NCBI GenBank assembly: GCA_963930775.1
Contig: OZ005692.1
Coordinates: 4,698,135-4,762,134 of the forward strand
DNA from: Cliona cf. orientalis
Lineage: Eukaryota; Porifera; Demospongiae; Clionaida; Clionaidae
Reading direction: 5' to 3'
Length of the DNA: 64,000 nucleotides
The position numbers and the translations under genes were made by a program. This document shows positions 1-11,202 of the stretch, one piece after another (the first letter of the stretch is position 1; every line of letters starts with the position of its first letter). The notes beneath the pieces were generated by a model that ran no database searches, had not been told where the DNA came from, and was given only the letters and a program-made list of their open reading frames with translations.

Positions 1-1750
1 AGCTGCTCAGCTGTGGGCCTCTCTTCTGGGATATTCTCCAGACACTGCTTGACCACACCCACCAAAGGGTAGCCTACACTCTCCCTGTGTAGCACTCTCT
101 CTAGACGCTCAAAGTAGGTCCCTCGACGATCTACTTCAGAGCGACCCATGAGCTGTCTCGGGTTATTTGGAGCAGGATAGTTGTGCTCTAAGAGATCACC
201 AGGAAATACCTATGTACGTACATAATAATACTAGAGCTCTGTAGAGCACATACCCCGTGCGCACATTGCAAATTGCTTTGTGTGCATGGCTATAATTTCG
301 TGAACTTCAGAAAATTAGTGGAAATGCTGCAATGTCATAGCTACCGGAGGTCCCGGTGACAAAAGACCTAGATCTAGACTACTATAATATAGGAGATATG
401 TCCAATAGTCTTTCCATAGGGCTGCAGATTTCAGCTCTGTCAGCGGATTCAGATGGAGTATAGATTTATTAATTTCGACGATCTTTACCAGTCATGATAA
501 TTATTATTCTTGGCTACTTAGTTGTGCGCATGAGCAGACAACACAATATGCATGCATTATGCATTGAGTAGGCACTGTCGATAGGCGTTGCTACGTTAGC
601 TAATAAAAAGGCACTATTTGTGATGCCCATGGACCATGTCCATCAACTTTACGGACACTGAAGCCAGTTTTTCACCAAATTCGATTGATTCGTTGTACTT
701 ATGAGTCGCTTAGACGTCTACATCTCGAGATATGGCGATTTTTGTGCTCACGACGACAACGGCAACGACACGACAAATTACTTTACCCCTTGTGCATGCA
801 CGCGGGGTAATAAGGAGAAATCAATTATCACAAGATAACAATGTGATATGATAGCTATTTTAGAGATATCAGTATTAAATTTTATACTAAATGGATACAA
901 AAATTATGAGTTTGCATTATGACCCACGTAACAATTTACCCACCCTCCCCACCATGCAATCCTTCCCTGTTTCAGATAAGATCTCTACCTGTGTGATAGT
1001 AAAGAGAGCCAGATGACCAAATGAGAAGATGTCAAGGCTGGGGCCATAGCGAGATGATGATGAAAGAGCCTCAGGAGGCATGTAGACCAGTGTCCCTGGT
1101 ATTCGAGACAGCGTCCTAGCTAGCTGGCCGGGCTGTAGGTTCACGATATGAGAGTTCCCCAAATCAGTGATCTTAGCCATGAAGTAAGAATTGAGCAGCA
1201 CATTCTTTGCCGTCAGGTCCCTGTGGATGATTTGAGGAGTGTGTTTGTGCAGGTAGAGAAGGCCCCTGGACACGTCCTCCAGAATGGATCGCTTCAACGC
1301 TAGAGGGATGCTGGGGACTGTTTCAATCAGATCGTCGAGATTCCCATCCAGTCTCTCCATCAGTATATAGCACAGGGAGTTGGCAGTCGGGGAGGAAACA
1401 CACACCCAGGAACTGGGTGATGTTGGGGTGACGAAGGTCAGACATCAGCTGGCATTCCTGCACGTACTTCCCAGCAACATTTTCCACTCCAACATTAGCA
1501 GCATCAATGAGAATATCGTGAATCTTCTTTCCAGCACATACCAGACCGTTCACTTCAACCTGAAAGTAAAATTAATACACAAGTAAAAAGGTTTACAGTT
1601 TAGTATTGGCAGTTAGAAGCATTTCCATACCTCCTCCACTGATCCATATGAACCAGTGCCCAGTTGTTTTCCGGTGGCTCTGCCTTGTACGATAAAATGT
1701 GCCAGTTGGCGATTATTCTGCAGAGCACGTAGACGCTGTCGTTCAGCCAT
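1..1750 (-). CDS. TKL-like protein kinase, partial, with one frameshift
   Basis: Three minus-strand exons are readable: 1750-1631 (ATG at 1750), 1559-989 and 209-1 (continues off the window). Exon 1 gives a 40-residue start with the glycine loop GTGSYGSV. Exon 2 has the ATP lysine region (CAGKK), the RHPNITQFLGVCF core typical of tyrosine-kinase-like kinases, catalytic loop HRDLTAKNVLL, DLG instead of DFG, and MPPEAL. Exon 3 holds subdomain XI (CLENIPEERPTAEQL). Introns have GT/AG borders and match in phase. Oddity: around 1361-1370 the frame jumps between LPVLY and LMERLDG, which needs one extra base in a TATATA tract, so this allele would be truncated before the catalytic loop unless it is a sequence error. 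Likely a cytosolic Ser/Thr or Tyr kinase; substrate unknown. No transmembrane segment lies in the visible part. Confidence 0.85.
231..810. repeat. MITE-like repeat, family 1 copy 1 (in kinase intron)
   Basis: The intron between kinase exons 2 and 3 contains a segment starting CTAGAGCTCTGTAGAGC and ending with GC-rich TTACCCC...GCACGCGGGGTAA. The same start and end signatures recur at about 26478-26840 and, inverted, at 30093-29199. The internal parts share short blocks (TTTTTCACCAA, GGTTGTACTTA-like, CGACGACAA-like) but are diverged. No coding capacity was seen. Confidence 0.6.
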
Positions 1751-1859
1751 ACTTGTTCTCGAACCTTAACCCTCCCACTTACATATTTGCCACTCCCAAA
1801 TTCCGCATATCTACCGGGGTGTAACAGCAGCCCCGCCCACCTATTCCATTGCATTGTGA

Positions 1860-2170
1860 GCTATACTTGGCCCATGGAGCAGCTGTTGATGTCTGGCCTG
1901 GTTTATATACTGATATCTGCTTTGAAGGTGTGATAAAATAATAAAAAGTAACTCACAGAATCATAGTCACTACCGGTATATTATTATTATATGATTCATA
2001 GCACACAGTTGGCAGACTAGTATGTGAGGCATGGAAGGGGAAATTTTAATAAGTTAATTAGCTAACTACGTTGATCTTGTGGGTATCTGGTGTGCTGACG
2101 TCTGTTTTGAAGGTGTCTAATTAATTATAGGAGATATCAAAGATAAGTCACAGAATCATAGCCCACAGCC
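1860..2170. other. Gap without a recognised gene
   Basis: AT-rich sequence between the kinase start and the truncated deubiquitinase gene. Two imperfect copies of a roughly 60-bp stretch (around 1900-1970 and 2085-2160, both ending in CACAGAATCATAG) suggest a small tandem duplication. No coding exon could be supported. Confidence 0.5.
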
Positions 2171-2171
2171 T

Positions 2172-3540
2172 GAGACAGACTTACTTGAATCGATGTTTGC
2201 CTTAATTGGCCAACTGCCGTCTTCATTTCTCTTCTCCAGCACAATTGTCTACCATAATGAAGCAGATAGAAAGGTGATAGTACTCTTAGACTAATGACTC
2301 TAATTTTAAATGTCCATTGTAAAGGACAACCTCTTGCAGCTGCAGGGTCTGGGAAAAGCTTGAGAGAAGCTCATAGGTATGGGTCATAAATATATGCCAA
2401 ACACGACACTCTGTATCTTCCTCTACTTCAAATTCCTTCCTTAGTACTGCTTCGAGATATCCAATAGTATCAGCTCGGCTAAAGCTATGGTGCTTAAAAT
2501 TATCAATGTTAGGATGAATGGTGAGCTTGAACTCCAACAGGTAGCTAGATTTCAACTTTTAGGTGCTTCATGTACATACCATGCTCTACTACCTTTCTGG
2601 CAATGACTGTGGACTGTTCCAACAATCCATACTACGATGTCAGCTTGTTCCAGGCAGTTTCAGAAAGAAGGATATAGTCTAATTCCTCCATTAAATGATC
2701 CCTAACTGCACTGGATCTATCTAAAATTTTAATTAGCACAATATAAACTCATACTTGAAATTAATCGATTTTGGGAGCATCATTATCATGGTTACACTAT
2801 CCCCTATAAGCAAAGCTGCATTGTAAACTGGCCCAGGATGAGCTGCTTCCAGTCCAACATACTTCTGCTCCGACTGATCATAACCAACATACTTCTTCCA
2901 TTGCTTCATCCAGTTCACATGAACTAGTAACCTATGCAAATTGATGATAGTATAATAGCTAATTATAATAATAATATTATTATACAATAGTTAGAATTAG
3001 GATATCGTGTGATAACTTGTATCATCTAGGCCTTCTTGTGGTTTCAACATAGAAAACAATTAGGGCTGAGCAGTCACTCCTATATTTATAGTCAAGCAAC
3101 CATGTTAATTATTTTGTATACCATGTATCTCCAGCTTTGAGACTCTGTTGTTTTGCCGCATGAATTTCTCTTTTCTGAATCTTATAATCTGGTACACTGA
3201 TATCATCCTCACAGCCTGTAGTTAAAAGTTGTAAAATTAATAATAATATTATTGTGCTAACAGCTACAATATCATTATTATGCTTTAACTAACTATGAGG
3301 TTTTGCTAATTGTCTGGAAAGCACCGTCACTGCATCATGCCACATCACGCTACACTTGTCAAATCTCATTTTCAACATCAGTTCAAGGCACGTGTGAGGG
3401 TCAGCAGGTACATCACATCCATCCGGTATCAAGGACTGCAGATCTCTCCTCTCCACTCCAAATTTGATACCAAGCTGGTACCACTTCTTACAGTACGGTT
3501 TGAGCAACTCCCACAGTTCATCATAGCTACAAGCTATATC
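2172..3540 (-). pseudogene. Death-like + DUSP + UBL fragment of a USP4/15-type deubiquitinase, catalytic domain missing
   Basis: Minus-strand exons in order: a death-domain-like exon (about 3540-3300, ELWELLKPYCKKWYQLGIK...); 3215-3122 ending in AGDTW; 2931 to about 2810 with the DUSP core WMKQWKKYVG and PGPVYNAALL; about 2722-2570 with ELDYILL...WNKL and IARKVVEHG; about 2555-2290 with the ubiquitin-like block FSRADTIGYLEAVLRKEF; about 2245-2180 with EKRNEDGSWP. The order and motifs match the N-terminal half of the USP4/11/15 family, which act as cysteine deubiquitinases. The next exons, which should encode the Cys and His boxes, are absent; kinase sequence follows instead. A TAG at 2632-2634 replaces the conserved Trp in WNKLxSWY. 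The truncation plus stop argue for a pseudogene. The N-terminal death-like domain could be a real fusion or an adjacent exon. Confidence 0.75.
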
Positions 3541-3657
3541 TATTACGTAACTGTCGAGATAATGCGTGCCACTGCACTGCGCGCTACAAAATGGAGTGGA
3601 TTTATACTCAAACTAAGATGAGCGATTAAGGAAGTCTTGAGCTAGCCCTGATAATGA

Positions 3658-3685
3658 AAAATAAAGAAAGAAAGAAAGAAAGAAT
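3658..3685. repeat. (GAAA)n microsatellite
   Basis: Perfect run of AAAG/GAAA units directly downstream of the start of the death-like/DUSP fragment. Confidence 0.9.
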
Positions 3686-3919
3686 GACAAATGGCCATTT
3701 TTTTGAACATCTGGTTCTGGCATATACAATTGATTTGATGAATGATCTTGGTCTTGTTAGATAGGTAATTTGCTGGAGATTCTGATTTTCATACTTAGAA
3801 ACTTCACAAAATTACCTATTTTGAGATATTTGGATATTTGTAATGTATTACATATATGGCATATCCGGGCCATCCCTACTTATAGAGTCTACCGACTCTA
3901 TGATTAAGTGCAGTAATTG

Positions 3920-4756
3920 TTCCTCTCACTTTGACATACTTAACATATAATTTTACTTCAAATGAAACTCGAAGTAGCTATAGTTTGGATGTACAATGCC
4001 AGCATACCATACTTTGGAGAACTGAAGCATATTGCTCTTGGATTATTCGCTATCATATTATGTATCACAGTATTTGTCTTACCATATATTTCTCTTCTCT
4101 TCTTTGGCCAGTGGCTTCAAGGTTGCTCCAACTGGTGGATTCTTTCATGATTGAACAAGATCAAGCCATTCATGGATGCTTATCATGCTCCATACAGGAA
4201 ATACACTCGCTACTGGACTGGGCTACTATTGATCTCACGACTGGGACTATTTCTCACATTTGCCATATTCAATGCAAATGGCAGTAAGAGTATGAATATC
4301 TTAGCTGTATCCTCTGTCAGTATTGCACTTCTTGCTATTCAAAGAAGAGTCTATCAGCATAGGCTAAAAGATGCTCTGGAATCTTATTTTCTTCTCAACT
4401 TGGGAATCTTTTCCGTGGCAACATTTTACCTCAAAGAAGAGCCTAAAGATGATGAAAGTCAGCTCATCCTTTCAAGTATATCTGTCGGGATTGCCTTCAT
4501 AACTTTCCTTGGAATTTTGCTCTTTCATATCAGCCTAGTCCTTAAATCATCAAATATCTGGAAAAAATATATGCTCCCTTTCATCAAAAAATCTCTACTG
4601 CTCAGTAAACTTCTCAGGATTACCCCAGTTAAAGACCAGACTAGAGCAGGGGATAAAGATGCTGCTGAGCTACAGGTTCTATCAACTTCTACTGAGATTG
4701 GTGTTGACCTTCGAGAACCACTTTTAGACATTACTGAATCACAAGCAACTGCATAA
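3920..4756 (+). pseudogene. Beta-helix/multi-TM family, 3' fragment A
   Basis: Homologous to the C-terminal membrane part of the copy at 60.8-64 kb. The segment reads VTYLTYN-like sequence, then a hydrophobic helix (LGLFAIILCITVFVLPYISLLFF region), WLQGCSNWWIL, NKIKPFMDAYHAPYRK, two or three more helices, and a polar tail ending DLREPLLDITESQATA. Lesions: a frameshift near 3975 and TGA at 4148-4150 where the paralogue has Trp (ILSWLNK). After the TGA the frame stays open to a normal-looking stop at 4754-4756. No ectodomain lies upstream, so this is an orphan 3' end. It shows what the tail of the family looks like: acidic, with a DLREPLL dileucine-like motif. Confidence 0.8.
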
Positions 4757-5009
4757 CCAATAACTGCACAATTACAACGTGTGAATACTTTATTATTAAC
4801 ATGTGAACGCTTAATTCTGCATTTTTGGAAAAAAAAATTGTAAATAGTAAGCATTAATAAAAATTTAATAATATAGTTATTATTGTTATTTTGCTTACAA
4901 TAATAAATTTTGCTGTACATTTCAAAAAGTTGTTAATAATTAATCCTGTAGAAGACACATACACATGCAATTATTCCTGCTTTCATAAACATAGATTTCC
5001 TCTGGTGTC

Positions 5010-6525
5010 AATATGTATTGCCTTAACATTCCCAGGAGTACTTCCACAAACTCCGAAAGCTTTCATAAAGCATCCATTACAGTCAAAAATGGACACACCA
5101 TTTGATTCGCTAACATACACATAATCTTCATTGTCGATTGCTATGGCTGTAGGTCATGAAAGACTCCCTCGATCTCTTGAATTGCCCTTCCTTCCAAAAC
5201 TGAAGAGAAATTGTCCACTCTCATCGAACACATACACACAAGTATTCTTACTGTCGGTCACATAGGCATTACCAGCACTGCTTATGGCATCTTTTTTCGG
5301 GACAAATTACTATCCTTTTATCGCGATCGGGCAAGGAGCATGTTCTCTTATAATTGAGATCAGCATTGAATATTTGAACGTGATGATTTCCTTGGTCTGC
5401 AACGTAAATTTGACCTCTTCCAATAGCTATACCATTGGGTTTATCTAGTCGATCGTCCTTCCTCCTCTCTTCTCTCCTCCCCATGCTAGCCCATCCAGCA
5501 TGATCTTGACCAGCTGATTTTGAATGCTTATCAGCAGACAACCATCCTCACATACAGCAACTTCAGAGAGACCAGCCAAATCCTTAGCATTCTGGGGAGA
5601 CTCCTAAATTAGTTCACTAAATCTTCCCTGAGCTAATAATTTTCTTATCTTTCTTACTGGCGATGTAAATATCGTCATTCACTCCTACTGTGGCTCCCCA
5701 AGGCTTGCCAATACCAGGCAGGGTCATAGAAGGCACATCTGATTCTGGACCTAAGGTATAGAGAGGTTTATGAGAGGAAATTGTCTTGACTCCTACTCTA
5801 ATCACGTCGCTATCTTTGTTGTGAGATTTTGGGCTTTCGATTATCTGCACACGATTATTGTAGGATTCACTAACATAAAAGTGGCCATGTGTGCTGATAT
5901 GCAGACCACTGATGTGGCTAAACTGACCTGGCTCACTTCCTTGACCGCCAAACGCTCGAACAAACGAACCAGTCTTATCGAAAATCGATACTATCGTGGT
6001 GCTAGCTACAAAAATATAGTCTTCGCTATCAATAGCTATGTCTGCAGGGGAGCTTAGGGCAACTCTTTCGCTAATAGGACCATTCTTGCCAAATTTGAAG
6101 AGATACTCCCCACTGGAAGAAAGCACATGAACACAGTGATTTCTATCATCAAGTTTTTCCTCGCTACTAGCTAACTGCAAGAGCCCTAGGTGGATGGTTA
6201 TTGCTAGATGTAAGATGAGGGAATCCAAAGCATGTAGCATCACCATTCAGAACATGCACCTTTTTGTGCTTTCCATCCAGAACATAGATATGACCACTTC
6301 TCCCTAAAGCAATGTCGTCTGGGTCACCGATCTCATTTGCCACATCTTTATCACTGCCTTGAACGACATGCACCAGTTTTCCATCAGTCGTAAACCACTG
6401 AAGTTTTCAGAGGCTGCAGACTAGGATATGATTATCTGGTGTGATTAAAGTTTTTGATGGGTACCAAAATTTGCCATCAGTATCTCCTTTTTCTCCAATC
6501 TGGAGTATCCATGCCATCCCTACTT
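5010..6525 (-). pseudogene. NHL-repeat protein pseudogene
   Basis: At least five NHL-type blade repeats are recognisable on the minus strand, e.g. PNGIAIGRGQIYVADQGNHH, PADIAIDSEDYIFVAST with SFVRAFGGQGSEPGQF, GHFYVSESYNNRVQI, DPDDIALGRSGHIYVLDG, and TAIAIDNEDYVYVSESNG with GCFMKAFG. NHL blades form beta-propellers that bind protein or RNA, as in TRIM-NHL proteins and their relatives. No RING, B-box or coiled coil is visible. Reading is broken by several frameshifts and by stops (for example TGA at about 5150 after SLS, and a stop around 6400 after LVCS). It sits inside duplicated beta-helix family debris, with related flanks at about 3858 and 6505 (GCCATCCCTACTTA...AGAGTCTACC), as if inserted into or duplicated with it. 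Confidence 0.8.
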
Positions 6526-7245
6526 AATTATAGAGTCTACCAACTCTATGATTTGTTTTACCATACATTCTCCCCCCATTGATTGGCCATTGGCTTCAAA
6601 GTTGCTCCAACTGGTGGATTCTTCATGGCTGAACAAGATCAAGCCATTCATGGATGCTTATCATGCTCCATACAGGAAGCACACTCATTACTGGACTGGA
6701 CTACTTCATTCTCGTGAAAGGGACTATTTCTCACTCTTGCTATTAACGCCAATGGCAGTGAGAGCATCAATCTTGTAGCTGTGTCTTCTATCAGTCTTGC
6801 ACTTCTTCTATCCAAAAGAGAGTCTATGAGCATAGGTGGAAGGATCTACTCGAATCATTTTATTCTCAACTTGGAATTTTTTAGTGGCAACGTTTTATCT
6901 CAAAGAAGAATCGAAAGATTCTAGTCAGTTTATCGTTTCGAGTATCTCTGTGTTGGAATAGCTTTCATTGCCTTAATGGGAATTCTAACTTATCACATCT
7001 GCCTGGTCTTAAAATTAGCTCAAGCACCTAATCTCTGGAAATTGTACTTACTTCCTTTTGTCTAGAAATCACAGTTAAATTAAGGCTTCATCAGTCAGTG
7101 AAGGTGAAAGAGTAGCAGAGGGTGAGGAGAAGAATGAGCTACATATTCTACCAACTATCTCTGAGGTTCGTGTTGATCTTCGTGAACCACTATTAGAACT
7201 GGAGAGTGAATCAGAATTACAGATACATGCTGCTACCTACGAATG
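6505..7245 (+). pseudogene. Beta-helix/multi-TM family, 3' fragment B
   Basis: Begins with the same flank as fragment A (AGAGTCTACCAACTCTATGA). It then reads the family block WLNKIKPFMDAYHAPYRKHT followed by YWTGLL and degenerate remnants of the next helices in changing frames (VATFYLKEESKDSSQF, IVSSISV). It ends with the acidic tail EEKNELHILPTISEV...DLREPLLELESESELQ around 7120-7240. Many frameshifts and short deletions make it non-functional. The tail is closer to that of the copy at 59.5-59.7 kb than to fragment A. Confidence 0.78.
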
Positions 7246-7801
7246 ATCACATATACCCCGATTGACATGTTTGCACTCTAACTAGCTAATTATCGCAGCA
7301 GATCAAAGATGTATAAGTAACAGATTGTTACTGTTTAGGTAGTCATTAACGAGGCATAATAATTATTAATTTTTTCATTAATCAGTCATAATTAACTGAA
7401 ATCAGAAAATTGAATGAATAGATAGAGAGGGAAGAGAGTAACTATAGTCTGTAAATTTAAGATTCCTTGTGGGCCAGGAGTACAAATTTAGTGCAGCATA
7501 AGAATTATGCATATGCATGCAGCATGCATGTCCTCTACTTAACTTCATGCAAGTAATGTTATAGAATGAAACACAGGGTGTGTAAATTCCCCGTGATATG
7601 CCCTTGATAGAAACTGATAATGCAGCAGTCTTTTATCCTATGTTCCTGTTGTATAGCTAACACCCAAAATGTTATCATAGCTGGCAACTTCTGTGATTAT
7701 AAATTTGCCATTGAAGTCGTCTGTTTCAAGTTCTTAGTGAATGGGATTTCCTTCTGTAATCAGCTAGGCTTTTGGGATAGACATATTATTTTAAAGAAGT
7801 A
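7246..7801. other. AT-rich intergenic stretch
   Basis: No exon, RNA gene or clear repeat could be supported. It contains ATGCATGC-rich low-complexity sequence at about 7505-7530. Confidence 0.5.
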
Positions 7802-8650
7802 ACAGTACTCAGCGCAGTTAAGGCCTGGGTCACGTACGGGCAAGGGTTAATCATATTCATGAACTTGTTTCTATGGTAACTACGGTGGTCATATGACCGA
7901 CCGTGCCAAGTAAACAATAGCGAGCGATCATATTCTCGCTCTTATTGCTGTATTATCCTATTATTGTGACATGCACTATGTTTAGTAGCTTACCTGTGTT
8001 GATTTCAGCAGTAGAGACCGTCTGACTTTCTCGATTTTGACCAGAATTGTTCAAAAACTGAATTATTGAAGTGGGCGTGGCCACTCGGTCACATGACGAA
8101 TGAGCTGCAGTTAGCTAGTTAGTAGTAGTACAGCTAGGCGGCATATAAAGAGAGGACTGGAGATCAAGTTGAGAGGCTAGATAGGTTAAGATCAAGTAGT
8201 TTTATAATATCACAGTGTAGATTTGTGAAAGAACCTACTATCGCTGAGTTTCAATACGAACTATGCTGTTGGATACACACCCAAGAATGTACATTTCACG
8301 CCATTTCTCGAAACGTAAGTAATATCTAGCTAATCTATACTGTGAGATGTTAGTACACTATGATATGAACTGCATGGAATAGTTAAGGTCGGCCTCAGAC
8401 CCGTGCATATATGGCGCCTTTTTCGATTTTGTTTACAAACATACATTCATGACCACGCCCACTGTGACGTCATGGCTCGGAATTAATTAACATAATTTAA
8501 TTACAAGAAAGGGTGAAGATCAAACTTTCTGTTGATGCATAACAGAAGTTCATAGGATGTACTGATGCTGAAATATACAGCATTCAAGTTGTCAGTAAAT
8601 ACCATGCATCCCACACTGACCCAGGCCTTAATAGCGCTGAGTAGCCTGTA
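7802..8650. mobile_element. Non-autonomous DNA element with ~30-bp TIRs
   Basis: The left end ACAGTACTCAGCGCAGTTAA followed by GGCCTGGGTC is mirrored at 8619-8650 (inverted GACCCAGGCCTTAATAGCGC then TGAGTAGCCTGT). Possible short target duplication AAGT on both sides. Inside lie a TATA-like CATATAAAG at about 8142, a short open exon-like stretch from ATG at 8265 (MLLDTHPRMYISRHFSKR) and a good donor GTAAGTAAT at about 8320. No transposase. It lies about 120 bp upstream of the beta-helix gene, so it might supply that gene with promoter sequence; that is speculation. Confidence 0.6.
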
Positions 8651-8782
8651 AGTTTTTGGGATACCGAACTGTGGATACTTATAGGACTAAGATTTTGGTG
8701 CAAGTGAGTATCAGAGTCCATAAACAGTTAAAAGTAAGTCAGATTATACATAATAATATTATTATTATTTTTGACAAAATTA

Positions 8783-11202
8783 ATGGAGACGCTACCAGTG
8801 ATGGTACAAGGAATTCTTAAATTGTTATTATTTTACTCACTAATCATTGAGACAGATGGATTAAAGAATTATGTCACCCCAAATGAGATAACCCAATGTT
8901 CAATTGGTTGGTCCAATTGTCTTACTCTCGAAGAGTATGCAAGTCAGCCTGATGATTATTTTAAAAACAATACCATCTTTGAGTTTGAGCCTGGAAGTCA
9001 TGGACTGAATAGAAGCTTAACTTTCACAAACCTACACAATTTCACCATACTAGGTAAACGTAGTGAGGTGATTAATGTCTTGCTTGGTCCGTTGGTCTGC
9101 ATTGCATGGGAAAACTGCTCGAATATTGAAATTTCCTCAATTTCCTTTATACTACTTGAAGATTTTATCTTCGGTATCATATTTGAACACTCACATCTCA
9201 TACAATTATCTGACATTTCAATCCATGGAAATAAGGGGAACATTGGCTGCAGTTCAGTTTTGAGTCAATACAGTACAATACACATCCAAGATTCCAAGTT
9301 TGCTGGAATCCGAGGGTCATATGGTGCAGCAATGATGATCTCAAGATCATGTGTAGTCTTCACTGGAAATAACATATTCTCAGATAATTCAGCACATTCT
9401 GGAGGAAGTCTATACATATTATTAGAAAGTGTAGTAACGTTGAGTGGAATTAACACTTTCGTGAATAATACTTCAGAACATTATGTAAACTTTCGCCGAA
9501 TAAGATGTTTTGAAGATGCGGAGTATGATATAGATTGGGTGAGCTGCTCAGGTGGTGCAATCTATTGCAGATCTTCCACCCTTAACATTAATAGTGAATA
9601 CTCTGTCTTTGCCAATAACTTTGCACAAAAGTCTGGTGGAGCAATAGAGGCTGACGATGGAAACATAATTACCATTAAAGGTTCCGTTACATTTATGAAA
9701 AATGCTGCAAACGATAAGGGAGGTGCAATATTTCTGTATTATGTGACTTTGAGAGTCAGCGGAGATATTTCTTTCATAAACAATGAAGCTGATTTTGGTG
9801 GTGCTCTGTCAATTTTGAGAGCAAAGTTTTTATTTGTAGATGGAGAAAGGATGGAAAACGGAAAATCTACTTTCAATGCAGCTACTGTTAAGGTAACAGA
9901 GGTTTGCAGAAATGTGGCAATGAATGGAAGCATAGAATCAGACTACGTCAGTATATACAACAGCCACTTTAATGAGTCAGGTAAGGGAAAGATTGTGTTT
10001 CGTGGAAATATGGCTTATTCAGAGGGTGGAGGCATAAAAGGTACTGATAATAGTGTCATAACAATATTAAATTTTGATGAACGAATTTGTTTCGAAAATA
10101 ACACAGCAATACATGGTGGAGGTATGTATTTGGGTATTAATTCGAAACTAGAAATAATATTATCACCATCAATTCAAAGGGGTATCTCTTTTGTTTTGAA
10201 TCATGCACACAGATTTGGGGGTGCACTCTATGTTGATGATTCTCAGTGTTCAACTGTTCCAAAAGAGTGCTTTCTTTACATTGATGGTTATACCACAACA
10301 GAAGTATTGCTTTTATTCTCAAACAATTCTGCTGGATCCATGGGCAGCGCTCTGTATGGGGGACAACTTCATGAATGTGTAATATACTTCACGGTTGATA
10401 CTACGATGGTTGACTATGATGAAGAGACTCCTTATATAATGAATCTGATGCATTAGCAGTGTTTATGAGCATCTCAACAATCCATGAATCTGATTCAGCC
10501 TCAAGCATCACTTCACAACCTGTGCAAATATTATTTTGCAAACGTAAAGGTATACATAGACTGCACAATATCCAATTAAATCTAAATGCATACCCTGGAG
10601 AAGAATTTAATATCTCAGTAATAACTTTAGATCAAACTGGTTCTCCAGTACCAACAACAGTTTATATTGAGAAGGGATATCATTTAATTGATAATTATTA
10701 TGCACGGTTACTTGATGAAGTAGGTGATAGATACCATCTTAGTCCATCTAGGCAACCCACAAATGGCAACTCCTGTACTAACTTGACCTATAAGCTGTAT
10801 TCTGCATATGAGTATATTAATGTGGACTTTAAACTCTACCACAAAAATCCATGTCAGAGCCTTGTTGATGGTCTGAAAATTGATATTTTTATTAAACCTT
10901 GTCCCCTTGGTCTTGAGCTTGCAGAGAGTCAACAATGTGATTGTGACAAAAGACTCCTAAAATTCACACACAAATGTAGTGTACATAAACATGCTACAAC
11001 AATTGAACGAGAAAAAAATAATTTTTGGATCACCCAAATAGATTTTGACATTTTATTAATTCATGAGTTCCGTTGCCCTCTCGACTATTGCAAAGACATA
11101 CCTAAAGACGTAAGTCTTAGCGATCCATCTGTTCAGTGTGACTTCAACAGGACTGCAGGGAATTTTGATTCACACTTTAGAATTAAAGTTACGGCCCTTT
11201 GA
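8783..11202 (+). pseudogene. Beta-helix membrane protein ectodomain, truncated (family copy 1)
   Basis: ATG at 8783 gives a hydrophobic signal peptide, then NYVTPNEI...C, a conserved head (LTLEEYASQPDDYF, FEFEPGSHGL). A long series of right-handed beta-helix repeats follows, marked by NNxAxxxGGAIxxxxSxxxIxG patterns (e.g. NNFAQKSGGAIEADDGN, NAANDKGGAIFLYYVTLRVS). Next come a Cys-rich membrane-proximal part (PCPLGLELAESQQCDCDKRL, RCPLDYCKDI) and CDFNRTAG. Frame is lost at about 10440 (stop at 10454-10456), then resumes one frame over (ALAVFMSISTIHE). At about 11157 family homology stops exactly where a dispersed repeat begins, so the transmembrane part is gone. Such beta-helices in surface proteins usually bind glycans or proteins; ligand unknown. 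Confidence 0.85.
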
